Positions 8,037-16,740 are shown, counted from the first letter of the stretch. The stretch: DNA of 40,378 nucleotides from Pantoea sp. AS-PWVM4 (GCF_000468095.1 NZ_ASZC01000029.1:1-40378); one strand, 5' to 3'. Notes: a model not told the origin generated them from the sequence alone. Numbers and translations are program-made.

Positions 8037-8863
8037 CGTCCGGCGTAAGCCTGAGTCACCTGTTTCGCGGCGCGGATCACCAGCGCACCTAATTCGGTGA
8101 TGCGGTCATCAGTCATACGTGCAATCGGGCCGGAAATGGAGATCGCCGCAAAGGGTTCACCATGTTCGTCATAAATCGGTGCCGCCACGCAACGCAGACC
8201 CAGCGCGTGTTCTTCATCATCGTGAGAAAAACCCATCTTGCGAATCAGCGCCAGATTCTCTTTCAGGCTATGCGGCGACATCAGGGTTTTCGGTGTGTAG
8301 TAATGCAGCCCTTTTTGATGCAGCAACGCCGTCACCTGATCGTCGCTCAGATGCGCGAGGAAGGCTTTGCCAGCGCCGGAAGCGTGCATCGGCAGCTTGC
8401 CGCCAATCGGTGCAGACATACGCATCAGTTGAGTGCACTGCACCTGGTCGATAATCACCGCCTGATAATCACTGAGATCCAGCACCGCCAGATTGACGGT
8501 TTCCCCGGCATCTTCCATTAACTTGCGCAGAATCGGATGCACAATCGCCAGCAGATTGCGACTTTGCAGGAAGCTGCTGCCGACAACAAACGCATGCGAA
8601 CCAATCGCCCAGAAACCGAGATCACCCACCTGATGGACGAAGCCCTGCTGCTGCATGGTGGTGAGCAGGCGATGGGTGGTGGAGTTGGGTAAACCGGCCT
8701 GTTGTGCCAGTTCAGTCAACGGCACGCTGCCGTGTGATTCTGCAATCAGTTCCAGCAAGCGCAGGCCGCGCGTCAGGGATTGGACCTGGCCGCCAGCCGG
8801 GGCCGAGCTGGCCGCAGCGGTACGGGGTTTTTTGCCGCGTTTGGCGGGTGCAGGGGTAACCAT
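8033..8863 (-). CDS. iclR: IclR, transcriptional repressor of the glyoxylate bypass
   Basis: IclR represses aceBAK and its own gene. The product has 276 residues, close to E. coli, with a lysine- and alanine-rich N-terminal tail. A winged helix-turn-helix follows (about residues 28-90, LTELAQQAGLPNSTTHRLL), then the ligand-binding domain (about 95-270) with HASGAGKAFLAHL and DDEEHALGLRCVAAPI. The start has GGAG a few bases upstream. The gene is convergent with aceK, sharing the bases TTAA at the two stop codons, and divergent from metH. A partial IclR box lies 26 bases before its start, which suggests autoregulation as in E. coli. Confidence 0.96.
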   Translation of the reverse strand: MVTPAPAKRGKKPRTAAASSAPAGGQVQSLTRGLRLLELIAESHGSVPLTELAQQAGLPNSTTHRLLTTMQQQGFVHQVGDLGFWAIGSHAFVVGSSFLQSRNLLAIVHPILRKLMEDAGETVNLAVLDLSDYQAVIIDQVQCTQLMRMSAPIGGKLPMHASGAGKAFLAHLSDDQVTALLHQKGLHYYTPKTLMSPHSLKENLALIRKMGFSHDDEEHALGLRCVAAPIYDEHGEPFAAISISGPIARMTDDRITELGALVIRAAKQVTQAYAGR

Positions 8864-8888
8864 GACGTCTCCAGAATTGCTCCAAATA

Positions 8889-8903
8889 TGGAAACCATTT
8901 TCG
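8889..8903. promoter_or_regulatory. Putative IclR autoregulatory site
   Basis: TGGAAACCATTTTCG matches the IclR pattern TGGAAATNATTTCCA at 11 of 14 defined positions. It lies 26 bases upstream of the iclR start codon, where autorepression would be expected. One half-site is well kept and the other is degraded. Confidence 0.45.
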
Positions 8904-8961
8904 TTTTTCGTCTGGTGAATGCAAACGCTGGCTTACTGGTCGGATCTGTAAAGTCACACTC

Positions 8962-8974
8962 TGAAAATGTCTCA
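8962..8974 (+). promoter_or_regulatory. MetR-like box upstream of metH
   Basis: TGAAAATGTCTCA matches the MetR consensus TGAA-N5-TTCA at seven of eight defined bases. MetR with homocysteine activates metH in enteric bacteria, so position and sequence agree. It directly abuts the 14-bp inverted repeat at 8975-9012. Confidence 0.45.
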
Positions 8975-9012
8975 ACTGGCATAACTTTTACCCACCGTAA
9001 AGTTATGCCAGT
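8975..9012. promoter_or_regulatory. Perfect 14-bp inverted repeat before metH
   Basis: ACTGGCATAACTTT and AAAGTTATGCCAGT are exact reverse complements separated by ten bases. The element ends 48 bases before the metH start, in the iclR-metH divergent region. It could be an operator on DNA or a stem-loop in the metH leader. No T tract follows, so simple termination is unlikely. I know of no regulator with this site. Confidence 0.6.
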
Positions 9013-9060
9013 ATGTCTGGCTGGCATTTCAGCCAACGTAATGACGTGGACGGGGCAAGA

Positions 9061-12000
9061 GTGAGCAACAGAATAGAAGCGCTGCATCAGCAGCTCGCGC
9101 GACGCATCATGATTCTGGACGGTGGCATGGGCACCATGATCCAGAGTTATAAACTGGACGAGCAGGATTTTCGTGGCAGCCGTTTTGCCGACTGGCCATG
9201 CGATCTGAAGGGCAACAACGATTTGCTGGTGCTGTCCAAACCTGAGGTGATCCGCGAGATCCATGACGCCTACCTCGCGGCAGGTGCTGATATTCTGGAA
9301 ACCAATACCTTCAACGCCACCACCATTGCGATGGCGGATTACGAGATGGAGGCGTTGTCGGCGGAGATTAATTTCGAGGCCGCGAAACTGGCGCGTGCCT
9401 GTGCCGACGAATGGAGTGCGAAAACCCCTGAGCGCCCACGCTACGTGGCCGGGGTGCTTGGCCCGACCAACCGCACCTGTTCCATCTCACCGGACGTGAA
9501 CGATCCCGCTTTCCGTAATATCACCTTTAATCAGCTGGTGGACGCCTACCGTGAATCCACCCACGCGCTGATCAAAGGCGGTTCTGACCTGATCATGATC
9601 GAAACGGTGTTCGATACCCTGAACGCCAAAGCCGCGATTTACGCAGTGCAGGCCGAGATGGAGGCGATGGGGGTCAAGCTGCCGCTGATGATCTCCGGCA
9701 CCATCACCGATGCCTCTGGCCGTACCCTGTCCGGTCAGACGACGGAGGCCTTTTATAACTCGCTGCGCCATGCTGAGCCGCTCTCCTTCGGTCTTAACTG
9801 CGCATTGGGACCCGATGAACTCCGTCAGTATGTCGCTGAATTGTCGCGCATTGCCGAAGGTTACGTCACCGCACACCCTAACGCCGGTCTGCCCAACGCC
9901 TTTGGCGAATACGATCTCGATGCCGCCACTATGGCACAGCAGATTGGTGAATGGGCGCGTTCCGGCTTTCTGAATATTATCGGTGGCTGCTGCGGCACCA
10001 CGCCGGAACATATTGCGGCGATGGCCGCGGTAGTGGACGGCGTTGCCCCACGTCAACTGCCGGAGATCCCGGTGGCGTGTCGCTTGTCCGGGCTGGAACC
10101 GCTGAATATCAGCGCTGATTCGCTGTTCGTTAACGTGGGCGAGCGTACCAACGTAACCGGTTCGGCGAAATTTAAGCGTCTGATTAAAGAAGAGAAATAC
10201 AACGAAGCGCTGGATGTGGCGCGTCAGCAGGTGGAAAGCGGCGCGCAAATCATCGATATCAACATGGACGAAGGTATGCTGGATGCGGAAGCGGCGATGG
10301 TGCGCTTCCTCAACCTGATTGCCGGTGAACCGGATATCGCGCGCGTGCCGATCATGATCGACTCCTCCAAATGGGAGGTGATTGAGAAAGGGCTGCAATG
10401 CATCCAGGGCAAAGGCATCGTCAACTCGATCTCGATGAAAGAGGGGATTGAGCCGTTTATCGATCACGCACGTAAGGTGCGTCGTTACGGTGCGGCGATG
10501 GTGGTGATGGCGTTTGACGAAGTCGGTCAGGCGGATACCCGCGCACGCAAAATTGAGATCTGCCGTCGTGCTTACCAGATCCTCACCGAAGAAGTCGGTT
10601 TCCCGCCGGAAGATATCATCTTCGACCCGAACATTTTTGCCGTCGCGACCGGTATTGAAGAACACAACAATTACGCGATGGACTTTATCGGTGCTTGTGA
10701 AGACATCAAGCGCGAGCTGCCGCATGCGATGATCTCCGGTGGTGTCTCCAACGTATCGTTCTCGTTCCGGGGTAACGAACCGGTGCGTGAAGCGATCCAC
10801 GCGGTGTTCCTTTACTACGCCATTCGCAACGGAATGGACATGGGTATCGTCAACGCCGGGCAACTGGCGATTTATGACGACTTACCCGCTGAACTGCGCG
10901 ATGCGGTGGAGGATGTGATCCTCAACCGCCGTGACGACGGCACCGAGCGTCTGCTGGAGCTGGCGGAGAAGTACCGTGGTGCCAAAGGTGACGGCGAGCA
11001 GGAAAAACAGCAGGCGGAATGGCGCAGCTGGGATGTGGTCAAACGTCTCGAATATTCGCTGGTTAAAGGTATCACCGAGTTTATCGAGCAGGACACCGAA
11101 GAAGCGCGCCAGGCATCTGCGCGGCCGATTGAGGTGATTGAAGGGCCGCTGATGTCCGGCATGAATGTGGTGGGCGATCTGTTTGGCGAAGGGAAGATGT
11201 TCCTGCCGCAGGTGGTGAAATCCGCGCGCGTGATGAAGCAGGCGGTGGCTTACCTCGAGCCTTTTATCCAGGCGAGTAAAGAAGCGGGCAGCAGCAACGG
11301 CAAAATTGTGCTGGCGACGGTGAAGGGCGATGTGCATGACATCGGCAAAAACATCGTTGGCGTGGTGCTGCAATGTAACAACTACGAAATCATCGATCTT
11401 GGCGTGATGGTGCCGAGTGACAAAATTCTGAAAACTGCGATTGAGCAGAAGGCCGACATTATCGGCCTCTCCGGGCTGATCACGCCATCGTTGGATGAGA
11501 TGGTCAACGTGGCGAAAGAGATGGAGCGTCAGGGCTTCACCCTGCCGCTGCTGATTGGCGGCGCAACCACCTCCAAAGCGCATACCGCAGTCAAAATCGA
11601 GCAGAACTACAGCGGCCCGACGGTGTATGTACAGAACGCCTCGCGCACCGTTGGCGTGGTTTCTTCGCTGCTGTCACCGACGCTGAAAGAAGATTTTGTG
11701 GCACGTACGCGCAAAGAGTACGACACCGTGCGTATTCAGCACGCGCGTAAAAAGCCGCGTACTCCGCCGGTCAGCCTGCAAATCGCGCGTGACAATGATT
11801 TCTCATTTGACTGGGAAAGCTATACGCCGCCGGTGGCACATCGTCTCGGCGCCAGTCCGGTAGAGGCCAGCATTGAAACGCTGCGTAACTACATCGACTG
11901 GACACCGTTCTTTATGACCTGGTCACTGGCCGGGAAATACCCACGCATTCTGCAAGATGAAGTCGTGGGTGAAGAGGCACAGCGTCTGTTCCATGATGCT

Positions 12001-12744
12001 AACGCGATGCTCGATATGCTGAGCCAGAAAGGTACGCTTCAGCCACGCGGTGTGGTGGGGATTTTCCCGGCTAACCGCGTGGGCGATGACATCGAAATTT
12101 ACACCGATGAAAACCGCAACCAGGTTTTGTGTGTGAGTCATCACTTACGTCAACAGACGGAAAAAACCGACTTTGCTAACTATTGTCTGGCCGACTTCGT
12201 GGCACCGAAATCGAGCGGCAAGGCGGACTACCTTGGTGCTTTCGCGGTCACCGGTGGTCTCGAAGAAGATGCACTGGCCGAAGCCTATGACCAGCAGCAT
12301 GACGACTACAACAAAATCATGATCAAGGCGGTGGCGGATCGTCTGGCTGAAGCGTTCGCGGAATATTTACATGAGCGAGTGCGTAAGGTGATCTGGGGCT
12401 TTGCTGCTCATGAAAACCTCAGCAATGACGAACTGATTCGTGAGAATTATCAGGGTATCCGTCCGGCACCGGGTTATCCCGCATGCCCGGAGCACACCGA
12501 AAAAGCGCAGATCTGGCAACTGCTGGATGTGGAAACCCATACCGGCATGAAGCTGACCGAGTCCTTCGCCATGTGGCCGGGGGCATCAGTGTCCGGCTGG
12601 TATTTCAGCCATCCTGACAGCCGCTATTTCGCCGTGGCGCAGATTCAGCGCGACCAGGTGGAAGATTACGCGGTGCGTAAAGGGATGAGCATCAGTGAGG
12701 TGGAGCGCTGGTTAGCGCCGAACCTCGGCTACGACGCAGACTAG
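9061..12744 (+). CDS. metH: Cobalamin-dependent methionine synthase
   Basis: MetH moves the methyl group of 5-methyltetrahydrofolate to homocysteine by way of methylcobalamin, the last step of methionine synthesis. The GTG start at 9061 gives 1227 residues, exactly the E. coli length, with E. coli-like sequence from the first residues; an upstream ATG at 9013 adds an unconserved tail. Domains in order: homocysteine-binding barrel (1-330) with zinc cysteines in FGLNCALGP and GGCCGTTP; folate-binding barrel (about 350-620, FVNVGERTNVTGS); cobalamin domains (about 650-890) with the cobalt-ligand motif GDVHDIGKN; and the reactivation domain binding S-adenosylmethionine (about 900-1227). MetR is the likely activator. 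Confidence 0.97.
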   Translation: MSNRIEALHQQLARRIMILDGGMGTMIQSYKLDEQDFRGSRFADWPCDLKGNNDLLVLSKPEVIREIHDAYLAAGADILETNTFNATTIAMADYEMEALSAEINFEAAKLARACADEWSAKTPERPRYVAGVLGPTNRTCSISPDVNDPAFRNITFNQLVDAYRESTHALIKGGSDLIMIETVFDTLNAKAAIYAVQAEMEAMGVKLPLMISGTITDASGRTLSGQTTEAFYNSLRHAEPLSFGLNCALGPDELRQYVAELSRIAEGYVTAHPNAGLPNAFGEYDLDAATMAQQIGEWARSGFLNIIGGCCGTTPEHIAAMAAVVDGVAPRQLPEIPVACRLSGLEPLNISADSLFVNVGERTNVTGSAKFKRLIKEEKYNEALDVARQQVESGAQIIDINMDEGMLDAEAAMVRFLNLIAGEPDIARVPIMIDSSKWEVIEKGLQCIQGKGIVNSISMKEGIEPFIDHARKVRRYGAAMVVMAFDEVGQADTRARKIEICRRAYQILTEEVGFPPEDIIFDPNIFAVATGIEEHNNYAMDFIGACEDIKRELPHAMISGGVSNVSFSFRGNEPVREAIHAVFLYYAIRNGMDMGIVNAGQLAIYDDLPAELRDAVEDVILNRRDDGTERLLELAEKYRGAKGDGEQEKQQAEWRSWDVVKRLEYSLVKGITEFIEQDTEEARQASARPIEVIEGPLMSGMNVVGDLFGEGKMFLPQVVKSARVMKQAVAYLEPFIQASKEAGSSNGKIVLATVKGDVHDIGKNIVGVVLQCNNYEIIDLGVMVPSDKILKTAIEQKADIIGLSGLITPSLDEMVNVAKEMERQGFTLPLLIGGATTSKAHTAVKIEQNYSGPTVYVQNASRTVGVVSSLLSPTLKEDFVARTRKEYDTVRIQHARKKPRTPPVSLQIARDNDFSFDWESYTPPVAHRLGASPVEASIETLRNYIDWTPFFMTWSLAGKYPRILQDEVVGEEAQRLFHDANAMLDMLSQKGTLQPRGVVGIFPANRVGDDIEIYTDENRNQVLCVSHHLRQQTEKTDFANYCLADFVAPKSSGKADYLGAFAVTGGLEEDALAEAYDQQHDDYNKIMIKAVADRLAEAFAEYLHERVRKVIWGFAAHENLSNDELIRENYQGIRPAPGYPACPEHTEKAQIWQLLDVETHTGMKLTESFAMWPGASVSGWYFSHPDSRYFAVAQIQRDQVEDYAVRKGMSISEVERWLAPNLGYDAD

Positions 12745-12752
12745 TCTTTGCT

Positions 12753-12903
12753 GCGCGATAAATCGCGCCGCTACAGGTTCGTACGGACTCGTCGCGGCGC
12801 TACAGGTTCGCACGGACTCGTCACGGCGCTACAGGTTCGCACGGGCCCGTCGCGGCGCGATTATCCCATCGTTATCCGTGCGTAGCGGCGCGATTTATCG
12901 CGC
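12753..12903. repeat. Composite REP cluster: two inverted units flanking a 29-bp tandem array
   Basis: A minus-orientation unit (12753-12774) and a plus-orientation unit (12882-12903) are identical in sequence. Between them three near-identical 29-bp units start at 12771, 12800 and 12829, each opening CTACAGGTTCG. Read on the minus strand, each tandem unit contains GTAGCGCCGCGA, a decayed copy of the REP head, so the array probably arose by duplication of REP ends. It fills the gap between convergent metH and yjbH. Confidence 0.8.
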
Positions 12904-12907
12904 ATAT

Positions 12908-12937
12908 TTGGGCGACCCACCGGGCCGCCCAATTTTT
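12908..12937 (+). terminator. Rho-independent terminator in the metH-yjbH gap
   Basis: TTGGGCG pairs with CGCCCAA and is followed by TTTTT, as needed to end transcription on the plus strand. It lies after the REP cluster and ends just before the yjbH stop codon. On the minus strand the T tract is weak, so yjbH may rely on the REP hairpins instead. Confidence 0.75.
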
Positions 12938-12944
12938 ATGGCGG

Positions 12945-15035
12945 TTAATTAAACCGCGCATCACGATCAGAGGTCATATCATACAGCTGGTATTTACGTC
13001 CCAGCATCTGACCGCCATCACGCGTCAACGGTACCCAGTTCACCTGCGCACGACCACGCGTTGGCGTCACGGTAAACAGGTCCATCGGAATTGAGATATA
13101 GAAGCCTTTGGTGAAGCTACCTTCGCCATACTCTTCTGCGGAGACGTTGGTTTTGGTGGCGTAGAAGCCGACGATCACACCGCTGTCGAACTGCTTCGAC
13201 ATATCGACCGTCACACCTTTATCCTTCGCCAGATACTGACCTACGCTGGCTTTCACCAACACGTTCTCCATAAACCACGGACGCCAGTAAGCGGTCAGAT
13301 TACCCACAGGCGCTTTGTAATCGGTGAACTTCATCATGTTGTCCCAGTCGCGCTGCTTGACGTAGTTGGCATCGACGCCAAACGCCCAGTTGCTGTCGAC
13401 CGGACGGTACAACACCTCGCCACCGACACCGCCATACATGGTTTCCAGATAACCGCCGTACACCTGACCGTAGAAGCCATTGCCGAGGTAATGCATGTAG
13501 TTGGCTTGCAGGTCATTGATATAAACGTTGTTCTCAACGTACTGACGAATATGGGTACGTACACGCGGCAGGCCGTTGCTGGCCGATAAGCCATTGTAAT
13601 TAAACTTATCGTAGTTGTTGGCGATGTTGCCAAACAGGCTACCGCCGACCAGCAGGTGATCCGTCAGCCAGTAATCAACGTTACCCATCACGCCGACCTG
13701 GTACATATAGAAACTTTCCGGCCCACCGACCGACTGATTCAGTACCGGCGACAGGCTGTAGTTCAGACGATCTTTACGGATGAAGTAACCCTGTTCGGCT
13801 TCACCCGGATCGACCGGATCGATACGCTGCTGTTGCAACGGTTTTTCCTGACCCAGCGGGTAACCGGCGAGATCGTTGTGCAGACTGGCGACGTCGGTGC
13901 GGGTGGTCACCTGTGGCATATTGAAGCGCGACTCGGTCACATCAATCGTCTTAATGCCGTCCGGCAAATTATTCATGATGATGCGGTTGGCACGATCGAC
14001 GCCTTCGGTGGTATCACGGTATTTGGTCTGCTCGCCAGAGACATACAAGGTATCGCCTTTGGTCTGAATTCGTGGGCCATCCAGGCCAGCGTTATATTTC
14101 AGGTCGGTCAGCTGGTTTGCCACCACGGTCGATTGCAACAAATCGCCCTGCGGCTGCGGATTGTAAGCCGGTTTGGCGCTGTCGATATGTTCCTGGCGCA
14201 AATCGTTAAAGTTAGTGCGAATGGTGAAGCCAAACATAAAGGTATTGCCGCGCTCGTAGCTGGCGTTGATATCCGCCCAGTCGGTCACACGGTAAATCGC
14301 CCCGACGTTAACTTTGCTGCGCTGCTCCAGACGTCCGGCGAAGTCATCCTGATAGTTGTTGCCTTCATATTCGACTTTCAGACGCAGCGGCTGCCAGGGT
14401 GTCTGATATTCGATACCCCCAAACAACGCAGCCGGGCCGTGGAACATTTGCGAACCGTTGATCGAACCGGCTTCGCCGCCTGTGGTACGGCTACAGAAAC
14501 TGGCGCTGTAGGAACAGAATGGGTTTTTGATGCTGCCGCTGTTGCCGAGATAGCCCCAGCCGATACCGAAGGTGAAATCAAACGGTCCCCAGGCTTTGGT
14601 GCCCACCAGATATTCGCTGTCGAACAGGCCGGTACCGCCCAAATCGCGCGTGCCCACCGACACTTCCGGCAGCCAGTAGCTCTCTTGCCACAGGCGCAGC
14701 TTCAGGTCGAAGGCTTTGTCTTTATAGCTCTGGTCGCCACTGAAACTCTCGCTGGCGCTGTAGCGACGGGTGCGTACGTCGGTATAACGTACGGTGCTTT
14801 CGAGCCACGGGAACAGTTGCAGCGACGCCGAATAGTAGCGGTACTGGTCGTTGTTGCGATAGTTGAGGCTGAATTCCCCGTCACGCGACATACGCGCAGT
14901 TGGCACCTGCATCAGGCCGACGCCGCCGAAGTCAGATTGTGACGGGCCAATCGGATCGTCATAGCTTGCCGCCTGTACGTTACAGGCCGCGGAAACAGCA
15001 ACAGCCAGCAGGCTGAGAAGATAATGTTTTTTCAT
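12945..15035 (-). CDS. yjbH: YjbH/GfcD-type outer-membrane beta-barrel protein
   Basis: This is the last gene of yjbEFGH, an operon linked in E. coli to extracellular polysaccharide. The 696-residue product (698 in E. coli) has a clear signal peptide (MKKHYLLSLLAVAVSAACNVQA) and then the YjbH family start DPIGPSQSDFGGVGLMQVPTARM. Repeated amphipathic, aromatic-rich segments suit one or two outer-membrane beta-barrels. It ends DARFN rather than in a plain Phe. Family knowledge points to a role in moving polysaccharide through the outer membrane, but no mechanism is visible. Its start codon shares one base with the yjbG stop, so translation is probably coupled. Confidence 0.93.
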   Translation of the reverse strand: MKKHYLLSLLAVAVSAACNVQAASYDDPIGPSQSDFGGVGLMQVPTARMSRDGEFSLNYRNNDQYRYYSASLQLFPWLESTVRYTDVRTRRYSASESFSGDQSYKDKAFDLKLRLWQESYWLPEVSVGTRDLGGTGLFDSEYLVGTKAWGPFDFTFGIGWGYLGNSGSIKNPFCSYSASFCSRTTGGEAGSINGSQMFHGPAALFGGIEYQTPWQPLRLKVEYEGNNYQDDFAGRLEQRSKVNVGAIYRVTDWADINASYERGNTFMFGFTIRTNFNDLRQEHIDSAKPAYNPQPQGDLLQSTVVANQLTDLKYNAGLDGPRIQTKGDTLYVSGEQTKYRDTTEGVDRANRIIMNNLPDGIKTIDVTESRFNMPQVTTRTDVASLHNDLAGYPLGQEKPLQQQRIDPVDPGEAEQGYFIRKDRLNYSLSPVLNQSVGGPESFYMYQVGVMGNVDYWLTDHLLVGGSLFGNIANNYDKFNYNGLSASNGLPRVRTHIRQYVENNVYINDLQANYMHYLGNGFYGQVYGGYLETMYGGVGGEVLYRPVDSNWAFGVDANYVKQRDWDNMMKFTDYKAPVGNLTAYWRPWFMENVLVKASVGQYLAKDKGVTVDMSKQFDSGVIVGFYATKTNVSAEEYGEGSFTKGFYISIPMDLFTVTPTRGRAQVNWVPLTRDGGQMLGRKYQLYDMTSDRDARFN

Positions 15036-15772
15036 CAGTCTGGAATCCGGTGAGTCAGAACAGAAATCATGCGGTCATTCAGGTCGCTCTGGCCCCAGGG
15101 CAGGCTCCACGATGAAAAACCGAGCCAGATAATGCTGCCAGGCTCCACTTCCACATGACGATGATTCCAGTACGCAATCGGGACCTGCTGCGTCTCGCCG
15201 GAGGGGGCAATCACCGTGGCGAAGCTGCGTTCACCACCGGAAAGACGATCGTGATCGGCCAGATAGCTGCGCACCGTGCGGCCAGGTTGCCAGCTCACTT
15301 TGCCGGGATGCGCCAGCGCACCAAGCACCAGTACCTGAGTCGGCGGTGCCAGCGTGTAGAGGTCATAGCTGCCCTGTAAGCGACGATTGGCTTCCGGGCG
15401 GATGCGTACCCAGTCGGGATCGAGCGAAGTAAACTGACGGCCCGTTACCGGGACGGCGGCTAGCTGCTGGATAACCGCACCAATGGCGGCGGCACGATCG
15501 CCGCTGTTATCCGCCTGCCAGGCGCGCAAATCGGCCAGCAATTGTTGTTGCTGTTGTTTTGCCACAGCGGTAGCGCCGCGTTCGGCAATCACCGTACCAG
15601 GCCACCAGGTGTGAATAGCCGGATTGGTCACCAGTTGGCTGAGGTTTTGTGCATGATCGACCTGCAAGGTCGCGTGCTGTTGTCCGTCGTGGACGATAAC
15701 CTGGCTATCGGCCAGCGCATTGCCCGCAGTGAACAGCGCCAGTCCCGCCAGCAAAGACGTTATTTTTTTCAT
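15035..15772 (-). CDS. yjbG: YjbG/GfcC-like periplasmic polysaccharide-associated protein
   Basis: A 245-residue exported protein with signal peptide MKKITSLLAGLALFTAGNALA. It belongs to the GfcC/YjbG family, whose fold resembles the sugar-interacting domains of the exporter Wza. A glutamine run (QQQQQ) occurs near residue 75, and the conserved C-terminal part includes WLGFSSWSLPWGQSDLN. No catalytic residues are evident. It overlaps yjbF by four bases (ATGA) and yjbH by one, so the three are translated as a unit. Its function is inferred only from the operon's link to exopolysaccharide. Confidence 0.92.
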   Translation of the reverse strand: MKKITSLLAGLALFTAGNALADSQVIVHDGQQHATLQVDHAQNLSQLVTNPAIHTWWPGTVIAERGATAVAKQQQQQLLADLRAWQADNSGDRAAAIGAVIQQLAAVPVTGRQFTSLDPDWVRIRPEANRRLQGSYDLYTLAPPTQVLVLGALAHPGKVSWQPGRTVRSYLADHDRLSGGERSFATVIAPSGETQQVPIAYWNHRHVEVEPGSIIWLGFSSWSLPWGQSDLNDRMISVLTHRIPD

Positions 15773-16416
15773 GATTTCGCCGGTTTCAGAATGGTGGTTT
15801 CAATCGGGAATTCGCCTGCTGCCAGCATCTGCGTGGCTTGCATCACGGTGCCGTCGCGGTTATCGAGCCAGAAGGTGTTCTGCCATTCACGACCCATGCT
15901 GTCGATACGCACCGTCTCGTGCCATACCCGGCAGGGTACGGCCTCACCGGCAATAGTCAGCACTTCATCATCACCGCGCTGAAATTGGGAGACAGCGGTA
16001 GCGGCGCGTTGCTTATCCTTCTCACGCCACTGCACCACGCGGGTCCAGCTGGCGCCGTTTTGCAGGTGTAGTGGGTCGGCCAGCGGGTCCTGCGCCAGAT
16101 TGCTGACATCAATCAGGTTGTCGGTCAGGCCGAGGGTTTTCACCAGACGGCCGTGCTGCATCACCAGCATCGCCCGGTCCTGGGTTATCCATTTCTGCTG
16201 ACCATTTTCGTTGTAGCCCAGCACCACAAAGATGCGCTGGCCGGCGTTGATGCGGGCATAAAGGCTGGCGTAAGGCAGGCTGGCAACCTGCTCATTGGTT
16301 ACCGTGACATCATCCGGCCCATTGATAGCCAGCATTACGGTCTGTTCCAGACCTTTTTGCGTTTGAGTACAGGCCTGCAACAACAGGCAGAGAAGCAGCA
16401 AAGGAAGTCGGCGCAC
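15769..16416 (-). CDS. yjbF: YjbF/GfcB-like outer-membrane lipoprotein
   Basis: I chose the GTG start at 16416 because AGGGA lies six bases upstream and the product then begins directly with a lipoprotein signal, VRRLPLLLLCLLLQAC, with Cys16 as the lipidated residue. A longer reading from 16461 would begin inside the terminator hairpin after yjbE, which argues against it. The product has 215 residues. The mature part carries the family blocks SLPYASLYARI and GQQKWITQDRAMLVMQHGRLVKTLGL, as in E. coli YjbF. It overlaps yjbG by four bases. The likely site is the periplasmic face of the outer membrane; its molecular role is unknown. Confidence 0.9.
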   Translation of the reverse strand: MRRLPLLLLCLLLQACTQTQKGLEQTVMLAINGPDDVTVTNEQVASLPYASLYARINAGQRIFVVLGYNENGQQKWITQDRAMLVMQHGRLVKTLGLTDNLIDVSNLAQDPLADPLHLQNGASWTRVVQWREKDKQRAATAVSQFQRGDDEVLTIAGEAVPCRVWHETVRIDSMGREWQNTFWLDNRDGTVMQATQMLAAGEFPIETTILKPAKS

Positions 16417-16445
16417 TGTGTGTCCCTGATCAAATCGAATCAAAG

Positions 16446-16475
16446 CAAAAAATAACCACACGGATGTGTGGTTAT
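16446..16475 (-). terminator. Intra-operon terminator (attenuator) between yjbE and yjbF
   Basis: ATAACCACAC and GTGTGGTTAT form a perfect 10-bp stem with a four-base loop. On the minus strand it is followed by TTTTTT. It begins 17 bases after the yjbE stop and lies wholly before yjbF, so most transcripts may end here and yjbE should outnumber yjbFGH. Confidence 0.85.
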
Positions 16476-16491
16476 GTTTAAAGGTGCTACA

Positions 16492-16740
16492 TCAACGAGT
16501 GGTGCCCGTTGTGGTCGTGGTTGTTGTACCGGTATTTGCACCGTCACCACCGCCGGAAGCGGCAATGCCGAGACCTACCAACGCACCGAGCGCACCGATA
16601 CCCACAGCGGTTGATGCACCAGCGGACATAGCACCCGCCTGCGCACCTGCTGCGGCACCAGCTTCTTCCGGTGCGGCAATCGCAGCGGAAGAAACGGCAA
16701 CGTAAAGTAAGGCTGCACCGGCAACCATAAGTTTTTTCAT
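16492..16740 (-). CDS. yjbE: YjbE-type small exported protein
   Basis: An 82-residue protein, the first gene of yjbEFGH. It has a signal peptide MKKLMVAGAALLYVAVSSAAIA and then a low-complexity body rich in Ala and Gly (GAAAGAQAGAMSAGASTAVGIGALGALVGLGIAASGGGDGAN). It ends in a threonine-rich tail, TGTTTTTTTGTTR. E. coli YjbE has the same layout and a similar Thr tail. The function is unknown; the composition suggests a small abundant periplasmic or surface protein. A strong terminator directly follows, so this gene is probably transcribed more than the rest of its operon. Confidence 0.88.
   Translation of the reverse strand: MKKLMVAGAALLYVAVSSAAIAAPEEAGAAAGAQAGAMSAGASTAVGIGALGALVGLGIAASGGGDGANTGTTTTTTTGTTR

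Noticed and set aside
9013..9060. ATG start for metH 16 codons upstream
   Set aside because: The extra residues are not conserved. GTG at 9061 restores the exact E. coli length, and E. coli metH also starts at GTG.
9487..10863. A 458-codon open frame opposite metH
   Set aside because: It is a shadow frame of the methionine synthase gene with His/Arg-rich low-information sequence.
12771..12857. Possible CRISPR array (29-bp repeats)
   Set aside because: The repeats are directly adjacent with no spacers, there are only three copies, and they derive from REP heads. No cas gene is nearby.
13656..14942. A 428-codon plus-strand frame opposite yjbH
   Set aside because: yjbH has the signal peptide, family motifs and operon overlaps; the opposite frame has none of these.
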